DNA from: Burkholderiales bacterium
GTDB taxonomy: Bacteria; Pseudomonadota; Gammaproteobacteria; Burkholderiales; Casimicrobiaceae
Direction of reading: 5' to 3'
Assembly (NCBI GenBank): GCA_020852555.1
Contig: JADZAQ010000084.1
Span: 1-42,466, forward strand
Length of the DNA stretch: 42,466 nucleotides
Shown here piece by piece: positions 41,285-42,466 of the stretch; within the stretch, counting starts at the first letter, position 1; every line of letters starts with the position of its first letter. The notes beneath the pieces were generated by a model. That model was not told the origin of the DNA. It saw only the letters and a program-made list of their open reading frames with translations, and did not search any database. Both the position numbers and the translations under genes were made by a program.

Positions 41285-42283
41285 CTATTCCTTGTTGCCG
41301 AGCTTCGAGAGGCTGTCCTGCGTGTAGTGGATGCCCGACTGCGACTGGATGAGGCGGATGTCCTTCCAGCCGGAGGCGTAGTCGACCGCCTTGAAGCCCG
41401 ACACGTCCTTGAACTCCTTGGCGAGCGCCGAGTTCTTGAAGTCGAACGTCAGGAACGCTTCCTTGATCTTCGCCTGCAGCTCGGGCTTCAGGTTGTACGC
41501 GACGCCGTAGGCGGTGCGCGGAAAGGGTTGCGACTCGTAGACCACGCGCAGCGCGTCGGGCTTGAACATGCCGCGCCCCTGCATCCGGTCCTTGACCGAC
41601 GAGGCGACGGGCGCCGCGTCGTAGTCGCCGTTGACCACCCCCATCACCGAGTTGTCGTGCTTGCCCGAGAAGACGATCTCGTAGTCCTTGCCGGGCTCGA
41701 TGCCGAACTGCCTGAACAGCACGCGCGGCGCGGTATCGCCCGAATTCGACGACGGCGAGACGTGCGCCACGCGCTTGCCCTTGAGGTCGGCGACCTTGGT
41801 GATCGGACTGTCCTTGCGCACGATGAGCTGCAGCGTGTAACCGATCGTGCCGTCGGCGTGCTGCATGGCGACGAGCGGCACGAAGCCCGCGAGGTTGACC
41901 GCGTACGGCGTCGGACCCGCGGCCACGCCGGCGATGTGCAGGCGCCCCGAGCGCATGGCCTCGACCTGTGCGGCGTACGACTCGGCCGGGAACCACTTCA
42001 CGCGCTTGCCGGTGAGCTTGGCGATGTGCTGCATGAGCCCGTCGAACACGTTCTCGTAGACCGCAGGATCCTCCACCGGCGTATACGAGAAGACGAGTGT
42101 CGCCGGATCCTGCCAGTCCTTGGGATTCTTCGGCGTATCGGCGACGAGATCACGATTCTCGTCGCAATAGCGGGCATCGAGGTCGCCACGATTGCTGCAG
42201 GTCTGTGCCGCTGCGGGCAGGCAGAACGCGAAGGCGAGAACGGCGAGCGCTGCCGCGCGCGTGGGGATCGAACGGATCGACAT
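41285..42283 (-). CDS. phnD: Phosphonate/phosphite ABC transporter periplasmic binding protein PhnD
   Basis: A 332-residue binding protein with a signal peptide (about 1-26, ending PAAAQ). The mature protein begins with a Cys-containing segment ([18 protein letters not shown]) and then the PhnD fold: [58 protein letters not shown] and [20 protein letters not shown]. The SPSSNSG loop is the usual oxyanion-binding site. Whether it prefers phosphonate, phosphite or phosphate esters cannot be told. The ATG at 42283 has an excellent ribosome binding site, AAGGAGGAGAG. It is the first gene of the operon. Confidence 0.95.
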   Translation of the reverse strand: MSIRSIPTRAAALAVLAFAFCLPAAAQTCSNRGDLDARYCDENRDLVADTPKNPKDWQDPATLVFSYTPVEDPAVYENVFDGLMQHIAKLTGKRVKWFPAESYAAQVEAMRSGRLHIAGVAAGPTPYAVNLAGFVPLVAMQHADGTIGYTLQLIVRKDSPITKVADLKGKRVAHVSPSSNSGDTAPRVLFRQFGIEPGKDYEIVFSGKHDNSVMGVVNGDYDAAPVASSVKDRMQGRGMFKPDALRVVYESQPFPRTAYGVAYNLKPELQAKIKEAFLTFDFKNSALAKEFKDVSGFKAVDYASGWKDIRLIQSQSGIHYTQDSLSKLGNKE

Positions 42284-42301
42284 GGAACTCTCCTCCTTGT
42301 G

Positions 42302-42321
42302 CCGGACGTATGTTCGTCCGG
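42302..42321. promoter_or_regulatory. Operator-like inverted repeat upstream of phnD
   Basis: CCGGACG (42302-42308) and CGTCCGG (42315-42321) form a perfect 7-bp inverted repeat with a 6-nt spacer, 19 bp upstream of the phnD start codon and right before its ribosome binding site. It could be a repressor operator or a leader hairpin. No Pho box was recognised in the 183 bp at the right edge. Confidence 0.4.
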
Positions 42322-42411
42322 TCGATGGCGAGCGTGATTCTAGTCCCGATCGCCGGCAACGCGCCAATCGCTCGTCAGCGCGCATCGCCGGGGGGGCGAG
42401 CGCGTCGATGC

Positions 42412-42466
42412 TCAGCGATCGAGGCGCGCGCTCGCGCGTCGCCGCGCGCCCAGCCACAGGATCGCC
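42412..42466 (-). CDS. C-terminal end of an unidentified gene (partial)
   Basis: Reading the minus strand from the right edge gives AILWLGARRRASARLDR and a stop at 42412-42414. The short hydrophobic stretch followed by an Arg-rich tail looks like the end of a membrane-anchored protein on its cytoplasmic side. Too little is present to assign a family, and the frame could be chance. Confidence 0.3.
   Translation of the reverse strand, partial: AILWLGARRRASARLDR

Overview
GC-rich bacterial DNA whose gene content (cbb3 oxidase operon, CtaA/CtaB/SCO assembly factors, FNR-like sites, phn and Fe-type ABC systems, very tight gene packing with ATGA/TGATG overlaps) fits a beta- or gammaproteobacterium, most likely a betaproteobacterium. 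No rRNA, tRNA or CRISPR array was seen. The species cannot be named from the window.

Layout, left to right. (1) 1-1771, minus: an MlaE/MlaF-type ABC pair, the ATPase running off the left edge. (2) 1947-5838, plus: a coupled operon of a CodA-like cytosine deaminase, an exported SRPBCC protein and an HmuU/HmuV-type importer pair. (3) 6126-9277: a signalling island with a NarL-type response regulator, a single-domain receiver, a hemerythrin-like protein and, convergent to them, a CHASE3 histidine kinase. (4) 9387 to about 11400: a group II intron whose maturase gene is split by a one-base frameshift, sitting just upstream of a small lipoprotein gene. (5) 11827-15175, minus: a large AfsR-like ATPase regulator and a FixJ-like regulator.

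(6) 15460-24327, minus: the most unusual part, a nine-gene respiratory operon. In transcription order it has a 59-aa membrane peptide, a short CuA subunit II, a heme-copper subunit I with all metal-ligand histidines but no cross-link tyrosine, CtaB, SCO/SenC, a diheme cytochrome b fused to two [4Fe-4S] clusters and an FlpD/MvhD domain, an unknown anchored protein, a second very divergent heme-copper-like subunit, and CtaA. Divergent from it (7) 24642-26561, plus, is a second diheme cytochrome b, clearly paralogous to the first but fused to a [2Fe-2S]/FAD/NAD(P) reductase. My reading is an NO-reductase-like (sNOR-type) or otherwise atypical heme-copper enzyme system with two dedicated cytochrome b electron-transfer proteins. 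(8) 26568-33472, minus: a cbb3 operon ccoNOQP, small membrane protein, ccoI, ccoS and a TauE/SafE-family protein.

(9) 33720-37574, minus: a ferric-iron-type (COG1840-type) ABC importer. (10) 37778-42283, minus: phnDCE1E2 phosphonate/phosphite-type importer with a HAD-family hydrolase. (11) The last 55 bases hold the end of another minus-strand gene.

The respiratory blocks look co-regulated: near-identical FNR/DNR-type palindromes of the form TTGACCTGNRTCAA lie upstream of the nine-gene operon/cytochrome b reductase (24412-24425), upstream of ccoN (33633-33646) and between the Mla-type and codA operons (1798-1811). This suggests expression under low oxygen or nitric oxide.
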